A program made the translations under genes and the position numbers. Below, piece after piece: positions 51,753 through 62,600 of a DNA stretch of 64,000 bases. The notes under the pieces were generated by a model. That model searched no databases, was not told the DNA's origin, and saw only the letters and a list, made by a program, of their open reading frames with translations. This DNA comes from Drosophila persimilis (taxonomy: Eukaryota > Arthropoda > Insecta > Diptera > Drosophilidae), in contig NW_020825288.1 in NCBI RefSeq assembly GCF_003286085.1, forward strand, positions 13,950,001-14,014,000. Reading direction: 5' to 3'. Numbering within the stretch: the stretch's first letter is position 1; every line of letters starts with the position of its first letter.

Positions 51753-53205
51753 TCAGCGAGTACTTACCTTGCCGACCTTGTCCACGCTGCTGTCCATTTC
51801 GTCTTTTAAATCATTCATGGTTTTGGGAGTGGTCAGTAAAATTATTATCCCCACCACACGGGCCAAGTAGTATAGAGGGCATTGCCGAAGCTCCTTTTGT
51901 GGGTGCAGATTCGCAGCATACAACATTATTTCAACAATTTTTCGCCCAAGGGCTGTGCCCAAGGACTCCAATCTGTCGCTACTTATTTTATGGGCTATCA
52001 AAGGATCCTTTGAATTGCTAAAATAGCGTTGCAGCATTTTTCTGAACATGAGCACTTCGTTCTGGTAACTTAAGCGTAAGCCATCGTCCATCGAGTTATT
52101 CAACTCTGGAACATTTCTTAATTTAAATTCCCAATTCGTGTGGGTATACGTTTGGCCATATAAATAGTTCAACATATTGTCTGTTATGAGACGCTTATTA
52201 ACCATATGTTTTTTATCCCATAAAATGGGGAAATTGGGGAATTTGGCTGCACATCGACCAATCATGTCTAGATTGGCCTGGCAATGGTCAGTCACCACCG
52301 CCAGCAGGTTGTTGTCATATCCTGTTTTGATAACCTTCTTTAGAATTTCATCAAGAGCGTACCATATTTTTCGCGAACCTAGGCGCGACTCGTCTGTGAC
52401 TGGAACCTGTTGAAGTATTCGAAAATATAATGTTGTTATGTATAAGATAATAACTTACCACGCGAATGTACAAATATTGGAATGCCGTAGCTGACACGTT
52501 GCTTGCAGCTATCGCCAGCACTTTCCACTTCGGTATCGGAAGAAATGTCTGTAAATATATAGTTATTATTTATAGTTTGCCGAAGCAGTTGGATCAGGAG
52601 GTGGAGACGGTTGAGTCGAACACTTACCATATGAGGGATATGATACTCATCTATCATGATGAAAAAAGGTTCGTTCTTGAAATATGTCAAGTGAGACACG
52701 AAGTTAATTTTTCCCTCCAACATTTCCGGCCGCTTTAAATAGTTTATACATTTTCTTAACTGGTCATCCACAAATGAAACTTTTTGGAATGTTTTGAAAA
52801 GATAATATATTGGGCAGAAGTGGCGGTGGGGGGGTTGAGCAGCAGCAACAGCAACGTTAGATGTTAGCTTCCTCCTCCCACGCTTTGCCGGCACAGGAGC
52901 CTGCGCCAACTGGTTGTTGGTAGCAGGAGGCCTAGACACTGCATCTGGTATACCCAGCGGTCGTTGCTGCTTGTGGTAGCAGTGCCCGAGAGTGAGCCAT
53001 TGTCCCCGAATGCTAAAAGAAGGAAAAGAAACCAAGATAAATATCCTTGCTCCTTGCAAAGAACTGCATTTAAATACACACTTGTTGCTGATGATGTTGA
53101 GCTTGTCGGGGGGTACCAAATGGCAATTGGCAGCGGCCACTTGGCCAGCGGCTGCTGTTTAATATTGCGCTTCACCGTGGCCGTATGCTGCTTCTGGAGG
53201 CTATC
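51753..53205 (-). pseudogene. Transposase-like gene of uncertain status (possible P/THAP9-type domestication)
   Basis: Exons 53012-52628, 52548-52459 and 52406-51753 join in consistent phase (all internal junctions phase 0) to about 375 residues. Canonical donors GTAAGT occur at both internal introns. Motifs resemble the RNase-H core of P-element/THAP9 transposases: FFIMIDEYHI near the first acidic position, PKWKVLAIAASNVSATAF, then VVTDHCQANL and ILWDKKHMVNK, comparable to the D...N...D..H spacing of that family. The assignment is by pattern only. An exon with ATG at 53205 and a GTGTGT donor near 53073 fits upstream, but its frame is off by one base relative to exon 2; the mismatch lies at a C6 run near 53109-53114, so a sequence error, a real frameshift or an unrecognised exon are all possible. 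AATAAA on the minus strand lies about 75 bases past the stop. It may be an active host gene or a decaying element; I could not decide. Confidence 0.5.
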
Positions 53206-54179
53206 CATCTTCACTTGCACTTGATCGGATCGAAATTGTTTTGAAATTTTCGCGTGCGGTACAGTTGAAAGTTGAAATTTATTTTGGTTTTGCAGCCCTA
53301 GTCAAGTCACGACACGACACGCACCTATCGACTGTTTTAAAAACAGACGAGAACGTACTATCTACTATAACAACGTACTCCATAAGAACGTACTATAGTA
53401 TTATAAATTATATTAATCAATTAATTGATTATTATTAATATAATATATATATATATATTTCATAAAAACACTCTTTCGATACTATTGAATCGATTCTGCC
53501 AACGACTCTGCAGCCCTAGGCAAAAGATCCGTTATGTTTTGGCGTCGCTCGCGGAAAAAAAAGTGGAGTGAGAATTTAAAAAGTGTCTAGTTAGAATTTA
53601 ATGGATCAAATCGGAAAAAAACGGAATCGGAGTCTCATTCCATACTTTTAGCACTTAAATTACTGTATTTGGATATCGACTAAGGGGAATATTAACACGA
53701 CAGAAGACATTCTGTCGCGGCCGTTTCCTGCCATCATGCTATTCAGCATGTTTGTCACTTTAACTACTATTCAAATTGGTACTGATAAGTTACTTTAAAT
53801 ATGTATTTGACATACACCACATATAATATATCCATATAAACTTAGTTTTTTAAATATACCGCCAAACTACGAACCGGAACAATGCGATTTTTGCTTTCGG
53901 CCAATGAAATTGTCAAAAATAATCAGCAAAACATGTTGCTGCAGAAACAAGAAGTACTGCAGTACATGAATATGTCTAAAAAATATTAATTTCGGAAATT
54001 TTCTTTATTAATTACGTTTTAAAAACAGTTTGGAAAAAAGGATCTTCATTTTGAATTACCGAAATAGGATATAAAAAGGCCTATACATGCATCATGTCCT
54101 CAAATATCAGCAACATTACGACTGTTGTTGTTGTTGAACTATTTTGTTGAACTTTCTTTGTTGACCTTCTTTTAGCCTA
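53206..54179. other. AT-rich interval with motif 7 words
   Basis: GCAGCCCTAG occurs at about 53,293 and 53,511, a motif 7-type word also seen before Cpsf100, consistent with a promoter for the minus-strand transposase-like gene. The rest is AT-rich, with TTG repeats near 54,124-54,137. No coding sequence is supported. Confidence 0.45.
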
Positions 54180-54545
54180 AATAAAATAAAAACAAGGACT
54201 AAAAACTAGCCAATCTTGAAGAAAATTTATTCATCAACGGCCTAAAATTATGTGGACAGAGCTTTTAGTTAGCAAGAAATTTTCCACAATTTTCAATAAC
54301 AATTGAGCAATATGACTATCCTATTTCGGTTTTTTTGTGTGACCTAATTCGATAAAACCATTTTTTTTACCTATTTCGCTAAAACCTCTTTTTACGCTAA
54401 ATGAAATAATAGCAAGTGTTTAAAGTAAGCCAGTCCATTAGAAAATATGTTCATTAATTGCATAAAATTATGTGGACATGGCTAAATGTTCTATCTAGCT
54501 AGTAATATTCAACGGAATATCAAAAACGAAGAATATGTAAAATAG
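54180..54545 (+). repeat. Diverged dispersed repeats, right of the transposase-like gene
   Basis: Two units in plus orientation: CCTAAAATTATGTGGACAGAG (54,241) and GCATAAAATTATGTGGACAT (54,460), the second followed by CTAGCTAGTAATATTCAACG and GGAATATCAAAA. The last strings match the reverse complement of 51,495-51,525 (CTAGCTAGTAATTTTCGACG). The pair is therefore in inverted orientation to the units left of the transposase-like gene. Confidence 0.6.
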
Positions 54546-54559
54546 ATATTTAATTAGTC

Positions 54560-54657
54560 AGTATATTTACGGTATATCTTTAAAATGAGACGGTATATTT
54601 TGGTATATTTCTGCCGGTCAGACGGTATATTTTAACTATAAATTTGCTGTCACACTG
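54560..54657 (+). promoter_or_regulatory. Composite motif 6 / motif 1 promoter module (copy d, puckered)
   Basis: GTATATTTACGGTATATC, AATGAGACGGTATATTTTGG, TATATTTCTGCCGGTCAG and CTGTCACACTGC appear in the same order as in copy b. The module points towards puckered, whose leader should start within about 100 bases. Confidence 0.65.
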
Positions 54658-55340
54658 CGTTAAACGGCCTTGCCGCCCCAAACATGCTCCTCATTCACGT
54701 TTGAATTTTCGTCGAGCACGCGTTGGTCGAGACCCATAATTCTACCGTTCAAAATCGAGTTTAACGTGAACGAACGTGTTTCGTTCGTCAGGGGAGAGAA
54801 ATATTCAGATAGAAGTTGATAGATTTGGGATTGCCTGGTTCTTTAACTAGAGAAAGAGCATCCCATCATCGAGCAATCAACAACAAAAAGCAGAATCCCG
54901 CGCGTAATAGTCCAATCAAAGCCCCAGCAACAACAACAACTTTGGTTAATGAGACAAATGTGCGCGCGTGAAAAGGCCTGAGACAAGCGCGCTACAAGTG
55001 GAAATACAACTCGAGTTGCAACACAGCATAACTAACGGGAAGTGGCAGCCACTCAACAAGTGTCGCCTCCGCCTGGGATTATCTAATAAACCAATACGCA
55101 CCCCACCAATAATAACAGATTATATACATGCAAAGTACCAAAGAGCTGGAATAAATATCAAATTTAAAACAGTTTTGCGTGTGTGTTTGTGTGTGTGCCT
55201 GCATGTGTGTGAATCGAGCAACGAAAAGCACCAACAACAACAAGAGCGCCAGCAGCAGCAACAACACTACGGCAACGTCAACAACACGCAACTGCTGTGA
55301 GTGCGACGGAGACAGCAACAGCGTGAGTCATAAAAGTGAA

Positions 55341-58300
55341 ATGAAAATGCGGATAAAGCGAGAAGCGCCGTGTCTTCTGTTATTTATGCCAATCCAAAAC
55401 ACGAACAACAACAATCGCATTGGTGGTAAGTAAAAAACGAGTACAAGTACAATATCATTTATATTAAGATTACACTTGAACCAATCTCAAAAGGATAGGA
55501 AGAGAGAGAGAGGGAGACAGAGAGACTAATCTCTTAAGCATTTTACCGCTGTTTACTTTGCGCTTGACTGTGTCGATGGACAGGGTGTAGATGGGGAGTA
55601 GGCGAGGAGGGGACCCACGCAAGCGTCAGTGCTGCCTTCTCCATTTCAGAAAGGAAAAAAACGACTCTGTCGAGAGTCGGTTTCTACTTCATACGTGACT
55701 CACAATTCGCGTGTCTCTCAAAAATAAAAGCAAAAGAAGCGTTTCGCTCGCTGGCTTTTAACTCTGGCTCTGGGCTGGCTGGGCTGGTTAAAAAAAGAAA
55801 TACAAATACAAAAAAATGTAAAGCAAAGCAGGTTTCTGCGGCGGCCTGGCAACGCTCTGGCCGCGGCGACAGAAAACCCGCTTTGAAACGACCTTTCGAG
55901 TACGAATTCAGCGGCACAACAACAGCAACAACAGTAACAACACCAGCAGCAGCAGCAGCAGGCGAAGAAGAGGAAAATGAAGCAGGAGAATGAGAAACAG
56001 CAACAGCCTCAGCAACAACTTCGAAACGAAGTTGGTGGAGACATGCGCGAGAGGTAGTCAGACTGAGATAGGGATAGAGGGAGAGTTGCATATGTGTGTG
56101 CAGTGGCGGCAGGGAAAAAAGGTTGTTAAAGGGTGTTCTAAAACCTCTTTTGGGTATGTAGCTCAATTCGGTAAATGTATGTATTGTATTCGGTAGTATG
56201 CTGTCACTGTTAAGTCAAAGCCCCTCTTTTGAATACCAGGCGCCTCTGGGCGCGTGTTTTAGTGGTTGCGCGTGTGCGTGTGTGTGTAGTGCATTGGCAT
56301 GCAATTTTACTTGTTTTACTAGCCGCAAACAACAACTACAACTACAGTGCCAGCCAACACAACATTTCCTGCTGCCCGCAGTGAAAATATTGTTTTTTTT
56401 TGTTTTCAGTTATTTTGGCTTTTGAGGTCGCTTGGGCTGATAACAGCAATTTTGTGCCTCCAATAGTAGTAGTTGTAGGAACAGCCAGCATAAAAAGACA
56501 AAATGTCTATGCTCCAACAGCACACCACAGCTGATAAGGTCAGTTCTCTCTCGAATAGAGCGGAAGATACGCAATACGTTCTCAAATTCCGTTTCTGTTT
56601 CTGTCCATTGACGCCGATAAGCGAAATTGGAAAAGTTGGGGTCTCTGCATTTCGTCGCTAATCAAGCAAGCACACTCCGCTGCCGAAATAAGTGTCTTAC
56701 GTCAGTGCTGGCAAGCAGTGAGCAAGCAGTCGAAATACTCTGCGGTTTATTCGACTCCGACTGGGACTTGGCGCGACAAGTTTTTCGCGCTATCCCAAAT
56801 GCTGACATCATTTGGTATAAAATTAAGCAAATTACTGAAACAAACGGCTATACAAATTTTGTAAATCTGCAATATTTTCTCTCCCCTGCAGCTAATCAGA
56901 AGGACTATCCCAACAAGCGGTCCAGGGAGAATCTGGCATGTGACGAGCAGCAGCAGCAGCAAGTGACATCGACGACGTCATCGTCCACGGCAATGAATGG
57001 CGGCGGACGGACGCCGCCACTGATGCGCAGCTGCTCCAGCCCAGCGGTCTATGGTGAGTAGCGGAAACTGTCTCCGAAGTGAACGTACCCCCCAGTGAAT
57101 CGGCTGTGGCTCACTTTTCTATCAAGAGCGGAACTGATTGAGCAATCTCTCTCGGTTGTTCTTTACTTGCACATTTGCATGCAATGCAACAGCGTATTTG
57201 TGCTTTTCATTGCTTTTCATTTCCTACTCTGTCGAAGCTTAGACTCGATCTCTCCCTATCACTATCACCCATTCCCCCGCTCCCGCCCCTCCAGCCACTA
57301 TCTATCAACATGGCGATAAATTGTCTGAAACTGTCATACAATCTTTCCGCCATCCCCCCTTACCACCCTACGTCCCCTCTCTGTGGCTCTAGCTAAGCGT
57401 TGCTTAACTTAAAAAAAAACGAAACAATTTTGTTTTTGTTTTGGCACGTGCTGTGAGATAAACATGACAAAACGCGTGCTCGCTCTCACTCTGCTCTGCC
57501 TTGGCATCTGTTATTCGCGTTACCTTTTATTTTTGCACGTTATGAAATCGGCCGTACATACATATGTACATATGTAGTATATGAGAAGTATGCAAGCAGT
57601 AAAACACATGCAAAACAATATTCACAACAACAGCAGTGCAAATTTCAATGTCAAACTCTCGGACATTACTCATTTACCCTGCTCCGAGTCTGGCTCTGTG
57701 TGTCCGACCAGGGGTGATGGGTGGGGGAGTGTCTCTCCTTCTCTCTCACCTGACAGGCGTGTGATCACATCGCACTGTTCTTTCCTTGTTCCTCGCTCAG
57801 TGAAAGAAAGAGAGAGAGAGAGCGAATGAGCGCTTTCAGTGCTTACGCACAACTGTAATAAGTATAGCTAGCACCATCTCGCTTCATCGCACCCTGCTGC
57901 TGACCATCCACTTGACTTTTCGCGATTCTGTTGCCATGCATTTGCAATTTCTGTTTACGCGATCCCCACAATTGAGTCACTGGGAAAATATTTATGAAAT
58001 CTGTTAATTGCATTTGGACTGTGTACGCAATGGCTTTACTACGACTATCAGTGCGGCGCTGCGGTGGCTCTGGCGTAAATGCCATGACAATCATCTTTAC
58101 GTGCAAAAGTTTTCCCCCGCCCTGCCCCGTGAGTTCTCGAGGCGATGACTAATGCATGTGATTTCCGTGTGACCCACAAAGTGCAGGCACCCGAAAAAAA
58201 AAACGGCCATGGGTTGCCATGACTCCTCGGTGCGGCTATCAATTAACACGCGAGCGTATGACAAATAATCGATGAATTAGCTTGGCGGTGTTCGGGAGGA

Positions 58301-59631
58301 GGTACCGCAGGGTGCAGAGTACATAATAGGCAAAACCGCAGGGCGTACGCTGGCCTGGGTCTGGCTCTAGGCCCTAGAGATACATTAGTTAGACGGTGCA
58401 CAATTATAGATACGATACCAACCCAACACAAGACCGAAGGTTGAAATACTCTTTGGAGAAGAAGAGATTGCCTTAATAAAATAAACTTTTTCTTAACAAC
58501 ATGCTGTGTTTTAGTGATCCATCCTTGTGCCTGTTGTAATATATACTACTACTTCCTGATCGGTCTATCTAAAGCTTGAGCTTCGTTCTATAAAACTGGA
58601 AGAACTAGTTTTCTGAGAACGCAAATGATTCCTTCTCAGCATGGCAATCTCCTGGGAAAAGCTGTAATGCCTTCAGCTAGGGTATAAAAACAATTGTGCG
58701 CCTCATTGAAAGTGCTACGAACTCGCCGACGACGACGACTGCCGCAACGGAAAACGGCAACCCACCCTCCTTCTCAACTCCCTCCTTGTGCTTCGCCCAC
58801 AGCCAAAGAGCTGCCAATAAAACTGAACCGAACTGAACTGTGCCTGGGAATGGGGAATGGGGTATGGGAAATGGGACGGGGGTGGGGGTGGGGACTTGGA
58901 CTGGGACGGTGCCTGTGTGGCACGGTGACTCATGCAACATCAACAGCAGACGAAACGAAACAAAACAAATCGAAACAGACGGCCGAAAGAGAAGGAAAAT
59001 AAACAATTTGTTGTAGAAAATTTAGACGTTGTATACAACAATAGATATACACAACAAAACAGGGCCAGGCCATGCCGGGGCAGACTATCATCATCGTCAT
59101 TATCATGTACAGCTCAATGATCACTGATGATCATTTGTGTGTGGCTCTTTTGTTGCATGACATCGCAAATTGGCAAACTTCCATAAAGCAAGCATAGAGC
59201 TTCCATTCCTATCCTATCGCATCCCGAACCAGAGAACCCCACAGACAATTAGCCCCAACCAAACAATGAAAAGTTTGTATGGCCCCCCCCAACCGACAAT
59301 CGAGAATTTCGAATTGAAGAACTTTTCCATTATGTACTCATAAAAACTAATGATCCCGTCTCTGTCTCTGTTCCTCTCTCAATCTATCTATCTATCTCTC
59401 TTTCAGACATTGAAACACATCCCGCCTCGCCAGTCTTCCCACATCTATTGCTGGGCAATGGCCGCGACGCCGTTGATCCGAGCAGCGTGGGCGCCAACTG
59501 TGTGCTGAACGTTACCTGCCAAAGTCCCAGCGAGAGTCATCTGCAGGGCCTCAAGTATATGCAAATACCTGCCAGCGATACGCCCCATCAGAATATCAAG
59601 CAATACTTCCAGGAGGCCTACGATTTCATTG
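55341..59631 (+). CDS. puc: Puckered, JNK-specific dual-specificity phosphatase (5' part, runs off window)
   Basis: Three coding exons are present: 55341-55425, 56892-57053 and 59407-59631, all ending in phase 1. The third reads [18 protein letters not shown], then NVTCQSPSE and [19 protein letters not shown], the N-terminal half of a dual-specificity phosphatase domain as in Puckered. The catalytic HCxxxxxR loop is not in the window: the donor at 59631/59632 opens an intron exceeding 4.3 kb. Exon 2 is Gln/Ser/Thr-rich with [16 protein letters not shown]. The start is uncertain: ATG 55341, 55347 and 55386 are all in frame, and an upstream in-frame ATG at 55203 would add a Ser/Asn/Thr-rich segment. 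Puc dephosphorylates Basket (JNK) and is its feedback target in dorsal closure and wound healing. In D. melanogaster puc is at 84E, far from Cul5. Confidence 0.85.
55426..56891 (+). other. puckered intron 1
   Basis: A 1.47-kb intron between coding exons 1 and 2. It contains GA-rich and CAG/CAA repeats (55,500-55,530, 55,918-55,965) and TG-rich DNA near 56,270-56,290. No internal exon was recognised. Confidence 0.7.
57054..59406 (+). other. puckered intron 2
   Basis: A 2.35-kb intron with TATGTACATA-type palindromes near 57,555, GA runs at about 57,808-57,822 and a G-rich GGGGTGGG block near 58,870-58,900. TGACTCA-like sites (AP-1 consensus), which could mediate JNK feedback, were not systematically found. 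No coding exon was recognised. Confidence 0.65.
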
Positions 59632-62600
59632 GTGAGTTTTTTGTTGCAAATCATTTCAGATTCTGGAAAAATTCTCAACTCAGATTAGAGATATTGCTCA
59701 AACATTAGCTCGAGATTAGGCAAATATTTTTCAAGAGTATTCTATCTTAAACAAGCGATTCCATGAAAAATCCCTGCCCCAAAATGTCTAAGAATCCCTA
59801 GTTACTTAGCTTAGTCATCATCTCTGGCGATTTGCGATTGCCAAACGTGACTTGTTATTGGATGCCTTGCGGGCCGCCTGCCTGGCTCATTTCGATGGGT
59901 GGAGAGAGGCGGGGGGGCCTGTCTCGCAGAGGTTGTGGTTGGGGCGGGCTTATTTGTAGTTTTTTTTGCATAACGGCTTAGTCTGGCTTCCACTTGCCTT
60001 TCTTTTTGGCCTGTGGAAAATTCGTTATTGACTTTTTTCTGTGTGTGTGTTGTTTTCTTTGTGTTTTGTGCTGCCTTCAGCAAATTTCCATCCGTACATG
60101 CATACATATACTTTTGTTAATTTTAAATGAAAATAATAATAATACACACAATGTCTCTAGAAAGAGATGGAAATGAAAAGAAAAGAAACAGATATATACA
60201 GAGAGAGAGGAAGACGAACAGGGGCAGAGACAGAGCGCTTTAGCCATGGAATATACTGCTGACGTCAATCGCATTTTTCCATTTCCATTTTCTCTGGCTA
60301 AAGTTGTTCATCAACGTATTTTTATATTGTATTTTTTGTTCTTTTTGTTTGACCAGCTAATTTCTCGGCACGTGCGAGCACGAGCTTTGTAGTTCTTATA
60401 GATGTTATATTGTGTCTCTGATTTAAGCAGTGCAAATATTTCATTTAAAACAAGATGTGGGCGGCGTCGGCCAGTGCGACTACGACTGATTGATAGCGAC
60501 CGACCTCCACTCTTTATCGGAGGGAATTGCTGTTTCTGAATAGAAGAATATTCTATTTAGTTTTCATTGCAATATAATACTGAAACCCTTTCGAATCACT
60601 GTTCCAATCTCCCCTACACTCACACACATACAAATCTGAATGCGTGTGTGCTTGCCTAATTACGTCGGTGTGGACGAGAAGCAGAACAGCGACGAGACGA
60701 CCATGCTCCTTTTCCTTCGCTCTCCTTCGTCGTTGGCATCGTCGCATTGTTGTTGCTATTGCGTGTTGGCGTTGGCAGACAGCATGGCGGCGGCATTGCT
60801 TTGCTTTTACTTTGCCTTTGCATAATGTGAGACCAGAGATTTTCTCGGATAATGGAAATTTTATGGTGATTACAAACAACAGCAGCTGCACTAACAACAA
60901 CAAGCAGGATATCTAACCACAAACGTCCTTTCTGATAAGGGTTGTCCTTTCCGATACCTCCTGCCTTGGGCTTTCGGGGTCGAACTGTAAACGTATTTTT
61001 GGCCACCACTGTGCCGACATCGCATGACTCATCGTCGCTCGTTCACAATGCAATGTGGAACAGCCGCCACACAAACACACATACACACACACACATACAA
61101 AAAGTAAGAGAGAGAGAGAGGAAGAGAGTGTCTCGAGGCACACGCTCCTTGTGTTGTACGAGTATTCAACCATCCGCATCGATTTTTTTTCGTCTTATTG
61201 TTGCTATTTATTGCGCCGCCAAAACGGCACTTCACCCCCGCCAGCCAGCTGCCCGCCGTTGTTCTGCTTTCCTCGGGCCTCTGCTCTTTGGCATATGTTC
61301 TATTTTTATAAACATTTCTGTTCCTGTTTATGAGTCATCGTCGTCATCGTTTCGCTTTTGGGTTATCCTTGTGCGTGGCCTCGAATGTTGTTGCTCTCGT
61401 TACTGGTGCGGATGTCAGGTGCGGTGCGTGAGCAGCAACAGCTGCTGCTGGCTACTTCGGTCTCTTCATTTCTTTTGTTGTCTTATTTTGGTGTAGCTCC
61501 TGCTCTCATCCTATTGTTTGTTGTTGCTGTCTGTATCAGTCATAATGCATATCTCTGTGTTGTTGCTGTTAGCATCCTCCCCATCTCCACAATCCACCCA
61601 CCACCCACTAGCCACATACACCACCTCAACTCCTCACCTCACCCTGTTAAACATGCTCAAGTATTATTTTTATAAATGCCCCCTCTCCCTCTTTCTCACA
61701 CTCACTCATACTGCCCAACCAAACACACATTAGTACTCAGGCACGAAGTAACATCAGTGGTGGAGAAGGAGGAGGAGGTAGAGGAGGAAGAAGAGGAGAA
61801 TATATACTGTACTGAGTGCATGAGTCATGATTTCGGCTCTGCCGCCGTTACCGTCGCTGCCGCTGCTGCTGCGCCGTGTTTGCTGCTTGGTGCCTTTTGC
61901 GCATTCGTTTTTTTGGCCTGCCGTCGTCACCTTATGCTTATTATTATTATTATATTTTATTTCGTTTCTTTCTGTTTATGATTGTTCGTACAACTTATGA
62001 TTTCTCATTGTCCGTCTCCTCCATTCATTATAACAGCACTTGGTGTGCTGCACACTTTTATGTGGACGGGGAATGGTAGTATAGAAGTAGTTTGTGTTGG
62101 TCGGGGAGAGGAGACGGTGGCCAGAGGAAGGCCCGCTATGTGAAGCAAAGCTTGAAATGAGCTCAACGCTGGCAGCGACGCGGGCAGAGCCAAAGCCAAA
62201 GCCAAACCCGAGGCTCATTAGGCGACGGCAGAGTTCGAGGGCCGACGCGACGACTGTGTGTATTGTCGTTGGTCGGGTCGTCTTGTCGGCTCGATCGGGC
62301 AATGCTAATGCTAATGTCATTATGCTGTGTCATTAACATGCATGATAAAGAGGCGGCCACTTGGCCTAGAAAGTAATCAAAGCTTCAATTGTCAGGAAAT
62401 TGAACGGTTACAGTACTGTTTGTTATACGCACAATTGTACAATGGCTTTTCCCGATAAGGATATGTATAAACTGAGATCTGTTCTACAAGGACTTTACTT
62501 TGCGTTGTTGAAGATTATCGCAAAGCTTTGTTTTCCCAGCTCCTTAGTACATATTTTCTCGATCATTCTACATCCTTGCAGGCGAGAAAATTCTTATCTA

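Noticed and set aside
51753..52298. Reading the 3' transposase-like exon as the true first exon of Cul5
   Set aside because: A better Cul5 start exists at 50935 with ideal context and an 82-bp intron, and a promoter module and DRE lie between the two genes. Fusion remains possible as an alternative only.
57555..57577. Palindromic TACATACATATGTACATATGTA as a CRISPR-like or transposon end
   Set aside because: This is a common short palindromic word in Drosophila non-coding DNA; there is no array, spacer or element body.
61676..61981. Short ORFs in puckered intron 3
   Set aside because: They are made of GAGGAA and GCTGCTGC-type repeats with no conserved motif.
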